Positions 21,300 through 32,246 are shown, numbered from the stretch's first letter. The stretch: DNA of 64,000 bases from Corydoras sp. C115 (GCA_019802505.1 JAFMOC010000079.1:368501-432500), one strand, 5' to 3'. Notes: generated by a model from the sequence alone, not told the origin. Program-made: numbers and translations.

Positions 21300-22100
21300 G
21301 ACGACTTCATTTTTGCTGGCTGTTGGAGACTTTTTCTTTTGGTTCTAAGAATGTAGTCCAAGGATTTAAGTATAATGTGGATTGCATACTGTGGCTGTAA
21401 TTGATAGATAGGGAAATTTAGGAAATAAATGTATAGCTGGCTTTAGCTTATACTTGGGTAAAAACTTGATACTAATGACTTTAAAAAGGTTGCTATTATT
21501 TTGGGTTGTCTAGTTTACTGCTTAATATACTAATTAATTTATGCTGACTTTACATTATTACTAAACGAGATAGGTTCGCTGTCAAAGACTTTTGGTTTTG
21601 ATATTTTGAAAAAATATAGCCCAAGTGTTTAAGTATAGTCTGGTTTCGAAGTTCAAATGGGTTTATTGTCATATTTACATTAAGAAACAGGTTTCCATGC
21701 AAAATGATATTGTGCATTCTGTGGTTGTAATAACATATATTTGGACTAAGACTTTGTCTAATAAAGGCTGTGGGCTGTGATTTGGCCAGTGTTCGAACTG
21801 TGATGTACAAATCTTGAGCATTTGGGAGACTTCTTTTGGTACTTCATTTACTCTTTAATTTATGCTGGATTTGCATTAAGACTAAAAAAGTTAGGTTGGC
21901 TGTCAGAGGGTTTTGGTTTTGGTTCTAAAATTAAAAGTAGCTCAAGGGTTTAAGTATTGTGTGGTTTGCATTCTGTGGTTGTAATTTGTTATAAAGTTGG
22001 CCTTTAAGGTCTGATAAAGCCTGTGTGCTCTACGGTTTGGCCAGTATTCAGACTGGGCTATACATTCTCCTCCACAGCATTTGGTGGAATTAAATTTTGA
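21300..22100 (+). repeat. Three-unit degenerate tandem repeat, period 0.26-0.32 kb
   Basis: The word GCTGT(T/C)(G/A)(G/A)AGACTTTT with TTTTGGTTTT recurs near 21318, 21577 and 21899. Each instance is followed by AAG.GTTTAAGTAT, TGTGGTTTGCATTCTGTGGT-like and GGCCAGT.TTC words at matching spacing. No protein is encoded. Confidence 0.75.
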
Positions 22101-22252
22101 GTGACTTAAAATGGTAATAAATTTCTTTTATCACAGCATCTCAGGATAAGGGATCACCAAATATAGATTGGTAGTAATGGGCCTTGGACCATAAAAATCC
22201 TGAATTGTATTTTAGTATAACTTCAACCACAAATTTTCACTACCTGCTTAGT

Positions 22253-22594
22253 CCATCCATCCAACCATCCATTATCTTCCGCTTTATCCTATACTAGGGT
22301 CGTGGGGGGTTCCCCATGTCCATCCAGGGGAGAATGTTTCGGGTGCAGGGCAGATACAGCCAGGACAGGGCGCCAATCTATCGCTGGGCACACACAAGCA
22401 CACTGTATACACGGGGTATTTTGGAGAATTTAATTGACCTTGATCCATGTTTTTGGACTGTGGGAGGAAACCAGAGAACCCGAAGGAAACCCACGCGGAC
22501 ACAGGGAGAACATGGAAACTGTACTCAGTTTAGGATTCGAACCGGGAATCGCTGAGAGGCGAACCTGCTAACCACTAAGCCACCGTGCCACCCT
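22253..22594 (-). mobile_element. SINE C, full length with target duplication
   Basis: The sequence TACCTGCTTAGT flanks both ends (22241-22252 and 22595-22606). The tail is CATCCATCC-rich and the head complement ends CCACCGTGCCACCC. Confidence 0.92.
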
Positions 22595-22855
22595 TACCTG
22601 CTTAGTAATAATGCTAAACTAACATTGAGTAAAGTTAGTTCCTCAAGAAAAAAAATTTTAATATTTTTTTTATTAGTTAATGTTAAGTAATATATTTATG
22701 CTGTCTTTTTGTGCAAGGTGCATATTTTAGTTTAACTTATTTAAGGTTTTAGTTTTTTCTGCTCGGATGTTTGAAATGTTCAGTGTTTAAAGTATTTGTA
22801 CATTTAATTTTAAAACTATTATTATTTAAAATAAAAAAGAAGGCCATCGCAGATG

Positions 22856-23015
22856 TCATTATCTTCCACATAATCCAGTACTAGGGTCATGGGGCGGGTT
22901 TACCCATGCCCATCCCGGGAAGAACGTTTCATTCGCTGGGCAGATACACTATATGTGGCAAATTGGATTAGGGTATTTACAGCAGCCGATTCACCTTGAA
23001 TCCATGTTTTTGGAG
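22856..23015 (-). mobile_element. SINE C tail half
   Basis: It covers only the tail (ATTATCTTCCACATAATCCA, TACCCATGCCCATCCCGGGA) and ends at ATCCATGTTTTTGGA. The head is absent. Confidence 0.8.
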
Positions 23016-23823
23016 TTAATGCCAAATGCATAATAATTCCCAAGTATTTTAAAATATTAAAATTACATTTGAAATATTTTTTTGTATTATTGATAAAGGT
23101 TATTAAGGTTACATGATTTCTGTTCATCAGATTTGTCTAAGATGTTAACATTTTGCTGTGTCGACATATATTCTCAGTGATTCTCAGGCTTATTAAATGA
23201 GGTTAATCACAGTCTCTCTAATGGAGTCACATCAATTCTATGCATTGATGCATGAACATCTTCTTTCTTCAGCTATGAAACCAGAGAAAGTAGGATTATG
23301 AATGCAAAGTGGATGATATCAGAAATAATGTATTATCGTCTATGCCAGACTGGTTTAATTGAACCGACACAGTATTATCTTCAGACGGGGACTCGTTTAT
23401 CAGTTGTCACAGGGCACTACAAATGAATAGCAAAGTGCCATGCACAGTCAGCTTACTCGGATGCCTTGGCACCATCAGAGTTAAATAACAAGTGTTTCTG
23501 CATCTCTCTGGCACATCATCTGTAATTCTTTATTGGAGATGACAGCTGACACTGCTCTCATTGTACTATTGTTCTTCAGGGTACAGACACTGTGTAAACA
23601 AAAGCAGGAATTTTCAGATCTTTGAATTTGCATGTGTCTTACAGGACCCCAGTGTTACATTAAAGACCCAACTCACCATGCACATGCTTTATTAATTTAT
23701 TCTAGTGTCACAGTTATAAGTTAAGTCTTCACAAATGCTGTAATTTTTAGTAATTGTTTGATTGAACCACACATTTGGTTTTAATGAACAGAACCTGGAT
23801 TTTTATTGAACTAGTGGATTTGA
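23016..23823. other. Low-repeat stretch
   Basis: No repeat was recognised. 23270-23430 has a pyrimidine-rich tract ending TTCTTTCTTCAG and then about 50 open codons, but no donor and no recognisable protein, so I do not call an exon. Confidence 0.3.
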
Positions 23824-23825
23824 TG

Positions 23826-24072
23826 GGCGGCACATTGACTTACTGGTTAGAACGTCCTCTCATCGAATTCCGAGCTGGGTGGAGTTTTCATGTTCTCCCC
23901 GTGTCTGTGTGGGTATTCTCTCGGTTCTCGGGATTTTTCTTACAGTCCAGGCGGCTCCAAATTGCCTCATTGTAGTGTGTATAGCAAGTGAGTGTGTGCG
24001 CCCAAAACGGTTTTCTCTGGATGGGCATCCATGCGACCCTAGTGGATGATTAAGCATAAGATAATGAGATGA
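23826..24072 (+). mobile_element. SINE C, partly deleted
   Basis: GGGCGGCACATTGACTTACT at the head and GATTAAGCATAAGATAATGA at the tail. Both the B box and the GT-rich part are deleted or decayed. Confidence 0.85.
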
Positions 24073-24278
24073 GTGGCTTAGCAGTCCTAATAGGATGCTG
24101 CTGCTAGGACAACTTTATACATTTTCAATTATTTGAAAATTGGCCACCTGATATTTAACTGATTTTACTGACACAAACCTTGGTCCTCACAAGTTTTCGT
24201 CAAACTTCATTGTATCGGGTCAAATAATAGCTGCTAATTCAACTTAATTCCATGTTTTTAGACTGTAGAAGAACAGGG

Positions 24279-24440
24279 TGTGGTAGCTCAGTGGTTAGGG
24301 TGTTGGGCTGATTTGAGAGTCAGTTTAAATCCCAGGTCCACAGAAGTTACCAGTGTGCTACCTTGAGCAAGACCCTTATATCTCATTGCTCCAGGGTATC
24401 AGTGCTAAACCTGTACTCTGAAATACAGTTGGTTCACGTG
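24279..24440 (+). mobile_element. SINE D, tRNA-derived
   Basis: A-box region TGGTAGCTCAGTGGTTAGGG and degenerate B box AGTTTAAATCC, then CAGGTCCACAGAAGTTACCA and CTTGAGCAAGACCCTTA. The tail is lost. The most complete tail is at 27440-27532. Confidence 0.85.
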
Positions 24441-25034
24441 TAAGTTATGAAGTGAAGTGGTTGAAAGTGTCTACTTAACCAGATCTAATCCACATGGACC
24501 CACATTAAAGCTACTGATTTTGCAGTCATGGATGCCATCTAATATTCTTTACCCATCGACAATATATCATCTAAACAACGTTAGCCACTCAAATTGAATA
24601 ATGTGATTGTCTCTGGCCTTTCCAGGTAAAGTAATGGTGTGGGTGTATCCTAATCTGGTGTTTACCAAAATAAATATTGTCTATTCTCAGTAGTGTGATG
24701 TAACCTTTTGACTGGTTTAATTGGATTGCTTTGCCTGTTGTGTTAGAGGGAAATGTCAGGTTCTGACCTATTAAATAACCTTCTTGTTCAGTAGCAGTCT
24801 CTCACTTTGTTCTCACTCGAACCTCAAGTACTTTTAAAAGTGGGAGTTGTTCCAAATTTCCCCTGTAGTTCATTCAAATAACACCAAATTATAATGAACT
24901 GACTAATGAATCATTAAATTTACACAGACCCACACATTTTTTAAAGAAGCAGTATATAAAGTTAATTAAATCAAACAATTAAGAAAAAAATATTAAACTT
25001 TAAAAAGTCATTTAGGAAAATAAACCACCTTTCG
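24441..25034. other. Unassigned spacer
   Basis: AT-rich single-copy sequence without credible exons. Confidence 0.35.
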
Positions 25035-25135
25035 GTCAGGTGGCACAGCAATTAGCACCTCAACATTCCGACAAGAAGGTCCTGAGTTACCACCCCCTGT
25101 TCTCCCCCAGTTTAAAAACATGGCATTAAGATGAT
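25035..25135 (+). mobile_element. Possible tRNA-like SINE head, separate family
   Basis: GGTGGCACAGCAATTAGCAC is A-box-like and is followed by CAAGAAGGTCCTGAGTTACC. A second copy with AGGTCACAGCAATTGGCATC lies at 25450-25570. They resemble each other more than SINE C. Confidence 0.5.
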
Positions 25136-25229
25136 CCCATATAGTACATTTCTGAAGAAACCTTGTAAGGACCAAGGCCCAGTGGGGGACCAGTCTTTCT
25201 AAGTGGACAGGTAAGATTAGCAGTGTAGA

Positions 25230-25428
25230 AAACCAACATTTACATATAGTCATTTAGCAGACACTTTTATCCAAAGCTACTTACAAGGTGAGCACAGGGT
25301 TAATCACAACATCCCTGGAGCCTTGCTCCAGGACCCACACTGGTAACTTCAGTGGACCTGGGATTTGAACCGTCAACCTTCAGATTGATAGCCCAATGCC
25401 CTAACCCCTAAGCTACCATCCCCTATGA
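25230..25428 (-). mobile_element. SINE D, full length
   Basis: It starts with the tail complement (GTCATTTAGCAGACACTTTT, ATCCAAAGCTACTTACAAGG) and ends with the head complement (CCCTAACCCCTAAGCTACCA). The B box complement is GGATTTGAACC. Confidence 0.88.
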
Positions 25429-25449
25429 ACCAGGTGTCCCAATTTTTGG

Positions 25450-25570
25450 TCAGGTCACAGCAATTGGCATCTCCACCACCCGGCAGGAAGGTCCTTTTCG
25501 TGTAGAGGTTGCAGGTCCTTTTGATACCGGAGTGGGTTTACTTTGGGTATTCCGCTTTCCGACATCCCGA
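25450..25570 (+). mobile_element. Second copy of the 25035 SINE-like head
   Basis: It shares CACAGCAATT and GGCAGGAAGGTCCT with 25035-25135, and continues with GTGGGTTTACTTTGGGTATT, reminiscent of the V-SINE centre. Confidence 0.5.
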
Positions 25571-25869
25571 GATACTAAAAATAATTGCCCTGTAACTGTA
25601 TCATTTGTAATAGTTCCTGTCAGGATATAGCCATTGATGTTGTCTTGATGTTAACCTCCTACATAAGCTAAACCAAAAGTAACACAGGGATCTATCAAGG
25701 TTTGATCATTGCAACACATATTTGTGGAATTCCATCATGGTACAAATGAATTTCTAAGGAACTTAGATAACATTGTTGTTTGATGATGATGCTTCTAAAA
25801 CTGGAGATGTTATAAAAGCAATTTTATAAAGTTTAACTCAATCATTTCAGTCAAACAGATCATGCACAA

Positions 25870-26020
25870 ATGTACACAATGTGTGGACATTTTCTTTTAG
25901 AATTTGCTGGACTAAATCAGAATTCATTGTTTCTCTATTCATAAAAAGTTGTCTGACCCAGTTGATGTAGCAAAACAGGCCCAAACCACTGTGTTACCAC
26001 CACCATGCTTAGGTTTCCAG
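25870..26020 (-). pseudogene. Tc1-like transposase remnant
   Basis: On the minus strand, AAGCATGGTGGTGGTAACAC reads KHGGGNTVVWACFATS, equivalent to the KHGGGSVMVWG block of Tc1 transposases between the two catalytic aspartates. Only this region is recognisable. It is unrelated in detail to the intact copy at 99-1133. Confidence 0.75.
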
Positions 26021-26494
26021 TTTAGTACTAGAATTCACTTTTCGTTTTTTGGTGGTTTTTAGATTTTTATTCGTTTCTATTCTCCTTTTGTTTTCTTTCT
26101 CATATGCATTCTGTTTTTGCTGTTGTCAACACATTACATGTTTGAGCGCATCACACACTTCTCATTGTATTTGAACATAAAGTTCTTGGAGGCCATTTTT
26201 CGATCCAGTCAGCTCTAAATGTTCAGTCTCCAATTCAGTTAAAGGAATGTTATCTTTTTCCCCGCTGTAGCACTTATTGTTTTAGATGACTGGAGAACAT
26301 TGCCTGACGAGCCTGAGTGAGACTCTCAGTAGAGAATGTAATAAAGTGTACCTCTCAGTGCAGTATGTATGGGGTGTTATCTGCAGTTCTGTTCTTTGGA
26401 TCTAATAGACCTGTGACTACATAGAGAACATTAAAGATATGGTAGATATTTACATAAAACTAGTCAAAAGGGAAAAAAACAAAAAACAACACCT
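26021..26494. other. Unassigned spacer
   Basis: T-rich at the start. No repeats or exons were recognised. Confidence 0.35.
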
Positions 26495-26496
26495 TA

Positions 26497-26794
26497 TCTA
26501 ATTTTCTTCTGCTTAATCCTCTACTAGTATTACATTTAGGTTCCTCATGCCCAACTAGAAGGAGAACATTTCGTGGTCTGGGCAGATACACTCCGTATCA
26601 ATCTATCGCTAGTCACACACTCTCTCACATACACACTATATAGGGGCAATTCAGGGAAATTCACATTAAATTTATGTTCTTGGACTCACATAGACACAGG
26701 GAGATCATGGAGGCTCCACCCAGATCAGTATTTGAACCTGGATTCCCAGCACTATAGGTGGATGTGCTAACAGCTAACACACTGTGCCACGCAA
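26497..26794 (-). mobile_element. SINE C, diverged
   Basis: CTTCTGCTTAATCCTCTACT at the tail and GCTAACACACTGTGCCACGC at the head complement. The GT-rich segment is shortened. Confidence 0.85.
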
Positions 26795-26816
26795 AAAAGA
26801 AAAATATTAACTTAAA

Positions 26817-27157
26817 CATTACCTTCCACTTAATCCTCTACTAGTGTCCCAGAGAGAGGTTCCCCATGCCCATCTCCCCTGTGAACATTTGGGGCACTAG
26901 GCAGATGCACCCAGGACAGGGTGCCAATCTATCACTCTGTCACACAAACACACACATATAACACACTATATGTGGCGATGTAGGGCATTCAATTGACCTC
27001 AAATCCATATTTTTGGACTGAGGGAGGAAACTAGAAAACACAGAGGAAACCCACACAGACACAGGGAAAACATGGAAACTCCCGCCAGATGGAAATTTAA
27101 ACCTGAATTCCCAGTGCTGGGAGGCGAACGTGCTAAACAGACCATTGTACCGACCAG
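26817..27157 (-). mobile_element. SINE C, diverged
   Basis: It follows the previous copy by 22 bp in the same orientation. It keeps the complete centre and a head complement GGAGGCGAACGTGCTAAACA. Confidence 0.87.
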
Positions 27158-27162
27158 AAGAA

Positions 27163-27163
<1 letters not shown>

Positions 27164-27226
<63 letters not shown>
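27164..27226. repeat. (TA)n microsatellite
   Basis: About 31 TA dinucleotides between the SINE C copy and the palindrome. Confidence 0.95.
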
Positions 27227-27228
<2 letters not shown>

Positions 27229-27242
27229 CACATCGGTAACTT

Positions 27243-27304
27243 CCCACATCGGTAACTTCAGTGGACCTGGGACAACCTAACCCAACACCCTACACGCTAC
27301 CGCG

Positions 27305-27356
<52 letters not shown>

Positions 27357-27418
27357 CGCGGTAGCGTGTAGGGTGTTGGGTTAGGTTGTCCCAGGTCCAC
27401 TGAAGTTACCGATGTGGG
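27243..27418. repeat. Perfect 176-bp palindrome built from SINE D and (TA)23
   Basis: The left arm 27243-27307 and the right arm 27354-27418 are exact reverse complements over 65 bp, with no mismatch found. The centre (27308-27353) is TA repeat and is itself self-complementary. Both arms are SINE D head sequence containing CACTGAAGTTACC or its complement. Just outside the left arm, CCCACATCGGTAACTTC is directly duplicated. Confidence 0.95.
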
Positions 27419-27532
27419 TCCTTGAGCAAGACCCTTAACCCTCATTGCTCCAGGGATGTTGTGATGTTGTGACCCTGTGCTCACCTTGTAAGTTGCTTTG
27501 GATAAAAGCGTGTGCTAAATGACCGAATGTGT
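27352..27532 (+). mobile_element. SINE D with well-preserved 3' tail
   Basis: From GGTAGCGTGTAGGGTGTTGG through CCTTGAGCAAGACCCTTAAC to the tail TTGTAAGTTGCTTTGGATAA and AAGCGTGTGCTAAATGACCG. This tail is the one shared with LINE ends at 38750 and 61965. Confidence 0.9.
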
Positions 27533-27546
27533 ATATATATATACTA

Positions 27547-27624
<78 letters not shown>
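27533..27624. repeat. (TA)n microsatellite with short GTGTGT break
   Basis: TA runs flank ACTAGTGTGTG near 27541-27552. The main run is about 36 units and starts right at the SINE D 3' end. Confidence 0.95.
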
Positions 27625-27627
<3 letters not shown>

Positions 27628-28439
27628 GGCATTGTTAGGAATTGTCCTTGTACTAATTCTAATAATAATAATCTGGAAATTGCTAATCTTTGCAAATGTT
27701 AATTCTTGGAAATGCTGTTCTTTAATATATCACATTAAGAAACAGCCAGTATGGGGAACCATCTGTATTGACATTAGGGTCTCTTAAATACTTCCACGCT
27801 GACTCATATGTGGTTAGAATGACTGATCACTGTGGTATTTCTGTTGGTTTAGTTCACTTGAGGGTTCAGATTTATACTCTAAAAATGGTGGTTCCTTACT
27901 AATGGCTTTAGTAGTTACAATCAGTTCTAACTTCACACAGTATCTTAAGTAATGGAAACTACTTGGCTCAGCCTTAGACGCCCACCTACTTCTCTACATC
28001 CAGCTGTCTACACAACACTGTGGTGTTGGAGATGGCAGAAAGCAAAGAAAACACGGTTAAGCAAAAAACTGAAAACTTAAAGTCAGCTGAAGTTTGCACG
28101 AACTCTGCCACGCCAAGAGCAACTGCGTGCCAGCCAGACCACTTAATGAATGTGCAAATGGGGAAAAGAGAGAGAAGGGCAGTAATATTTCCATAATCAC
28201 TCTCGTTTTGCTTGCAAAAGGCTGGGATTTTAGATTAGTGGGATTTAAAAGTCAGTTGACACAACATCCAGTTTGGTAATGTCAAACTTAGGCTTTGAAC
28301 TTGTTCATGGAAGACAGCAGTACAATGCTATCGGCCATTAATAATTTCAGAAGCTCCTAATAGACATTGACAAACTTGAAGGCCAATGTGATTTCGCTAA
28401 ACATGTATTATAAGCAGCTTCCAATATGAGAAGGAACTG
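27625..28439. other. Spacer without recognised features
   Basis: Less AT-biased than average at 27960-28170. No splice-supported exon was found. Confidence 0.35.
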
Positions 28440-29165
28440 TGTTTGATGTTTTTAACACTATTCATAATGCAGTATTAACACATTACACAATATAACAATA
28501 TTTATAAAGTATTCATAATGCTTTATAATACTTGTCATAAGCCTCTGTTAATGTCCATAGCCACATGTTAATGTCCATAATGTACATAACCACACTCATA
28601 AAGTGTTATAAGAACATGCCATAAGGCTTTATAACACAAAGTGACATAATGCATTATAAATTATTTACTTATATAATATAAACTGTTCATCTACTCATTA
28701 CAGAGACCAGTGACATAAAGTCTTATAACGTATGTGTTTAATAAACGCTTTTCCTGAAAATAATTTTAAAAGTGCTCATAACTGTTTGTAAAAGCTTATA
28801 AGCTCTCTTGACAGGCATAAAGTTAAGTTTTGTCATTAATTACCTCTTTGAAAGAGACTGCATACATAGTAGTACATAACGACTTATAAAAGCTTATAAA
28901 TGCTCTTTGCAGATTTTAAGTAAAGTGTAATCATCTTGTTTTAAGTAAGAACATCTGAACACCTAAAGAGTCAAAAGTTTAAATACATTATTATACTATA
29001 ATGCATTGTCACTTTGTGGTATAGAGCCTTATGTCAATTTCTGACTATGATTATCAACATTTATGTACCTTAACAGAGGCTTATGACAAATGTTACGAAA
29101 CATTATGAATACTTTATGAAGATTTATAAATGTGATTATAATGCATTATAAATACCAGTTTAATG
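28440..29165. mobile_element. Foldback-type element with long imperfect inverted arms
   Basis: The left arm (about 28490-28665) carries TATTTATAAAGTATTCATAA, TTGTCATAAGCCTCTGTTAA and CACAAAGTGACATAATGCAT. The right arm (about 28998-29160) carries the complements in reverse order, including TTAACAGAGGCTTATGACAA and CATTATGAATACTTTATGAA. About 330 bp of non-coding sequence lies between. Element ends and target duplication are not resolved. Confidence 0.78.
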
Positions 29166-29745
29166 GAAATTGTTACCGTTTAAACTGTCATAATTCTAGC
29201 TGATGAAATAATACATCATAATATTATATAATACATAATATTTTTGGTCTGGTTTTAGTTGGGCACTCAAAGATGTTTGGTGTTACCATTTTTCCTCAAA
29301 TACTCATTTTTTATATAGAGTTTCAGTCAGGCGTGTTTTGCAAAGTATTTTCTAATATAGCTTGTTTCTTGGAAATGCTGATGAATCGATGGAAATGTCA
29401 AAACCATTAAAGAAATAATCTAGTTTTAAAGTGAACTTTCTGAAACCAGACTATGTATGTTACTGTAGCCCAAAAATGGCAAACAAAATGGTGCGCAAAA
29501 CAAAATCATTTTGACCCCGCATGCGCATCCCTCCTTATAGATTATACTTGGCTGGATGATATGCAGGGCTTCAAAAGGGTTGCTTTCCTCTCCTTTACTG
29601 CATTGGTAAGATTAATATTATTATAATAATTATTTTTTAAAGAACTTCTTTTTGTTTTTTCGTTGTGTCCAACTTTAACATTATTCATACATTTTAATCA
29701 ATTTAAACAGTTTTATTTGCATGTTTTCCTTAATTAAGATGTGTA
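29166..29745. other. Unassigned spacer
   Basis: One patch, GACCCCGCATGCGCATCCCT at 29513-29532, is GC-richer. No gene or known repeat was recognised. Confidence 0.35.
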
Positions 29746-29802
29746 ATGGTGGCATGGTGGATTAGTGCTTGGCATGTTCGCCTCTCAGTGCTGGGGATCC
29801 AG
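29746..29802 (+). mobile_element. SINE C head fragment
   Basis: GTGGCATGGTGGATTAGTGC to AGTGCTGGGGATCCAGGTTT is A box through B box only. Confidence 0.75.
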
Positions 29803-29961
29803 GTTTAAAGGATTTTAGCAGTATTTGTAATGAGTATTGGCTAAATTAATTTAAAACTATAATAAAATGATAGACAGAATAACATTGATTCATGTTTTTA
29901 TTCCTATTTTTTATTTTTATTTTATTTGTATCTTATTTTATTATACATTTTTTTTATTTAT

Positions 29962-30420
29962 TGTTACGAATTGTCCGTTCTTCCCCGGAAGGAGGGGCGG
30001 CTAACGCGGGGATAGAGCTGCGTTCAGCCGCTCGCGCCTGGTGAGCGCTCCCGGGTACCGACCACGCGGGGAAGAATGCGTGCGTCGTCCACGGCGAGCG
30101 CTCCCACGGGATACGACCCACGCGGAGAAGGTGCGCAGCGCCGTCCCGTGGTTTTACGCGGAAGGAGAGTCCAAGACACCGGGATAAAATCAAAAGGTAG
30201 AATTTAATAAAAATTGGTGTAGGGACACCAACAAAAATGGGGAACAAACGAACAACATAACAATTGGGTATCATAACCACAAAACAAAGACGTGCGCAAA
30301 GTACCGGGATAACAGAGATTAAATAGAAGACTAACTAAACATGTGACTAAACCAACCAATCACCCAAGTGAGACAATGAGGACCGACAACGAGGGACAGG
30401 TGCAGCAGGTGATCGTGACA
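29962..30420 (-). repeat. 459-bp LTR, first copy
   Basis: It runs TGTTACGAATTG to GATCGTGACA, so it has the TG...CA form. It is immediately followed by TACCCCCACCCCAAGG, whose complement is a purine-rich GGGGTGGGGG tract. That is the expected polypurine tract if the element is transcribed from the minus strand, making this the 3' LTR. Confidence 0.9.
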
Positions 30421-30837
30421 TACCCCCACCCCAAGGGTCGCGCAAAAGGGAAAGCGACCCAAAGAAAAAAAAAAAAAACAAAAATAATAAACGGGGGGGG
30501 GGTAACAAGTCCCTCGAGCTGAACCAGCCGGTTGCTCCCAGCTGACGGCGAGGACGCGTCCTCTCGCAGCGCAGAGCAACGCCCTCTGGCTGCGAGGCTG
30601 GGGCATGCACCTCCTGGTGCTCCGAGTCCGAAGTGGGCGGCCTCTGGTGCTCGGGACCGATGGCGAACGGCCTCAGTCGGTCCCGACTCGACGATTGCCG
30701 CCCTCCGGTAGCCGGGCTCTGCCGCTGGCGATCCCCGGTTCTCGGACTCGGTCGGAGCGGTGGTTCAGCGTCTGGTCCTCAGCACACGTGGGTGACCCCA
30801 GATGTCCGGAACTCTCCAGATAGTGGGCACGTCTTTC
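30421..30837 (-). mobile_element. 417-bp LTR-element interior without genes
   Basis: GC-rich and free of retroviral-type domains. A poly-A run and GGGGGGGG run lie near 30465-30505. No convincing tRNA primer-binding site follows the presumed 5' LTR (complement of 30818-30837). ORFs here are short and overlapping on both strands. Confidence 0.75.
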
Positions 30838-31296
30838 TGTTACGAATTGTCCGTTCTTCCCCGGAAGGAGGGGCGGCTAACGCGGGGATAGAGCTGCGTT
30901 CAGCCGCTCGCGCCTGGTGAGCGCTCCCGGGTACCGACCACGCGGGGAAGAATGCGTGCGTCGTCCACGGCGAGCGCTCCCACGGGATACGACCCACGCG
31001 GAGAAGGTGCGCAGCGCCGTCCCGTGGTTTTACGCGGAAGGAGAGTCCAAGACACCGGGATAAAATCAAAAGGTAGAATTTAATAAAAATTGGTGTAGGG
31101 ACACCAACAAAAATGGGGAACAAACGAACAACATAACAATTGGGTATCATAACCACAAAACAAAGACGTGCGCAAAGTACCGGGATAACAGAGATTAAAT
31201 AGAAGACTAACTAAACATGTGACTAAACCAACCAATCACCCAAGTGAGACAATGAGGACCGACAACGAGGGACAGGTGCAGCAGGTGATCGTGACA
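30838..31296 (-). repeat. 459-bp LTR, second copy
   Basis: It has the same length and sequence as 29962-30420 at every position I compared. Identical LTRs normally mean recent insertion or recent duplication. Confidence 0.9.
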
Positions 31297-31298
31297 TA

Positions 31299-32241
31299 TG
31301 TCCCTGAGTTATCATACATGCCGAGCGATTTTTTGACTGCTATCCTGTCTACTTTGTGTCTCGTGGTGCGTCTGGTCTCGGTGAGTGCGTGTCTGTTTAT
31401 GTTAGCTGTTGTTAGCATCTGCGTTCTCACCTCCGTGTATAGATTAGGATTTGTCGTTGTATGAGTGAACGTCTTTGTTTTTCTGTGATCGCTCCCTGGT
31501 GTCTGTCTAATCCTCTTTCTGTTTTCAGTGTTCATCCTGTCCTTAGTGTCCTGCGTCTCGGGAGCGATCTCTGTCCGTCCGCTCAGGTGGTTCGGCTTCG
31601 GCCGGGTTGGGCGGAGTTCGCGCTCGCCCTAGCCTGCTCCGCTGGCGCGCCACCACCTGAGGGCGTCCGTGTCTCATTGTTCACTCAGCATACTAACGGT
31701 TCCCATCTTTTTACTAATACGCTCTGTTTTGGTGAACTAACGTTATTTCCTTCCCTGTGTACTAATACCTTGACTGTCCTCCCATCCCTCGTTTGTCTCA
31801 GTCTGGTTCCCAACCGTCAGTCGTCCCGTGTAGTTCACCATACCTCTTTGTGCACTTTCTACACTCTTTCTTCCTTCAGGTTTTCGTCTAACACTCTCTT
31901 TGACACGCCTGTTCTTTCTGTCATAGGTTTTGTTGTTTTGTCTATCCTAGACACACTCACTAGTTCTTTCTACTTCTTCTCATGCATAGCCAGTGTAGGG
32001 TTCTCTTTCTACAGCGTAGTTTATTCTGTGTACTTTGTTTTGTTTCGTTATTGGTTTGGCTCGGTGTTGTGCTCTGCCCAGTCCTCTGTCCAGGTTCCAC
32101 ACCCCGGCCTGGTTCCAGTTGGCAACACCTCCCTCGACCAACCCTCCTCCTGCACTACCCTACCTCTGCCTTGCTTCTTAATAAACCTCGTTTGTTCTGC
32201 ATCTACGTCTCCAGACCAATCTTTACAGACCTATTGTGACA
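31299..32241 (+). repeat. 943-bp LTR-like block, different family
   Basis: It starts TGTCCCTGAGTTATC and ends CCTATTGTGACA, again TG...CA. Near its end is AATAAACCTCG (AATAAA at about 32179), placed like the polyadenylation signal of a fish Gypsy LTR. A 268-codon open frame at 31461-32267 is rich in Ser, Leu and Phe, has no domain, and is explained by pyrimidine-rich composition. No second copy is present in the window. Confidence 0.65.
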
Positions 32242-32246
32242 TTTAT

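Larger units (their letters stand above)
29962..32241. mobile_element. Composite LTR-retrotransposon insertion, non-coding
   Basis: The insertion is bounded by TTTAT at 29957-29961 and 32242-32246. It contains LTR, 417-bp interior, second identical LTR, and then a different 943-bp LTR-like block. It is strikingly GC- and CpG-rich next to its surroundings. No gag, protease, reverse transcriptase or integrase is encoded, so it depended on another element. Because the background is AT-rich, the 5-bp match could be chance. Confidence 0.75.

Noticed and set aside
23272..23425. About 50 open codons after a good AG acceptor
   Set aside because: No donor, no recognisable protein, and an open run of this length is not rare by chance.
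29954..31156. Two nearly identical ORFs of 108 and 125 codons
   Set aside because: They are the same LTR sequence read twice. LTRs of this kind are non-coding.
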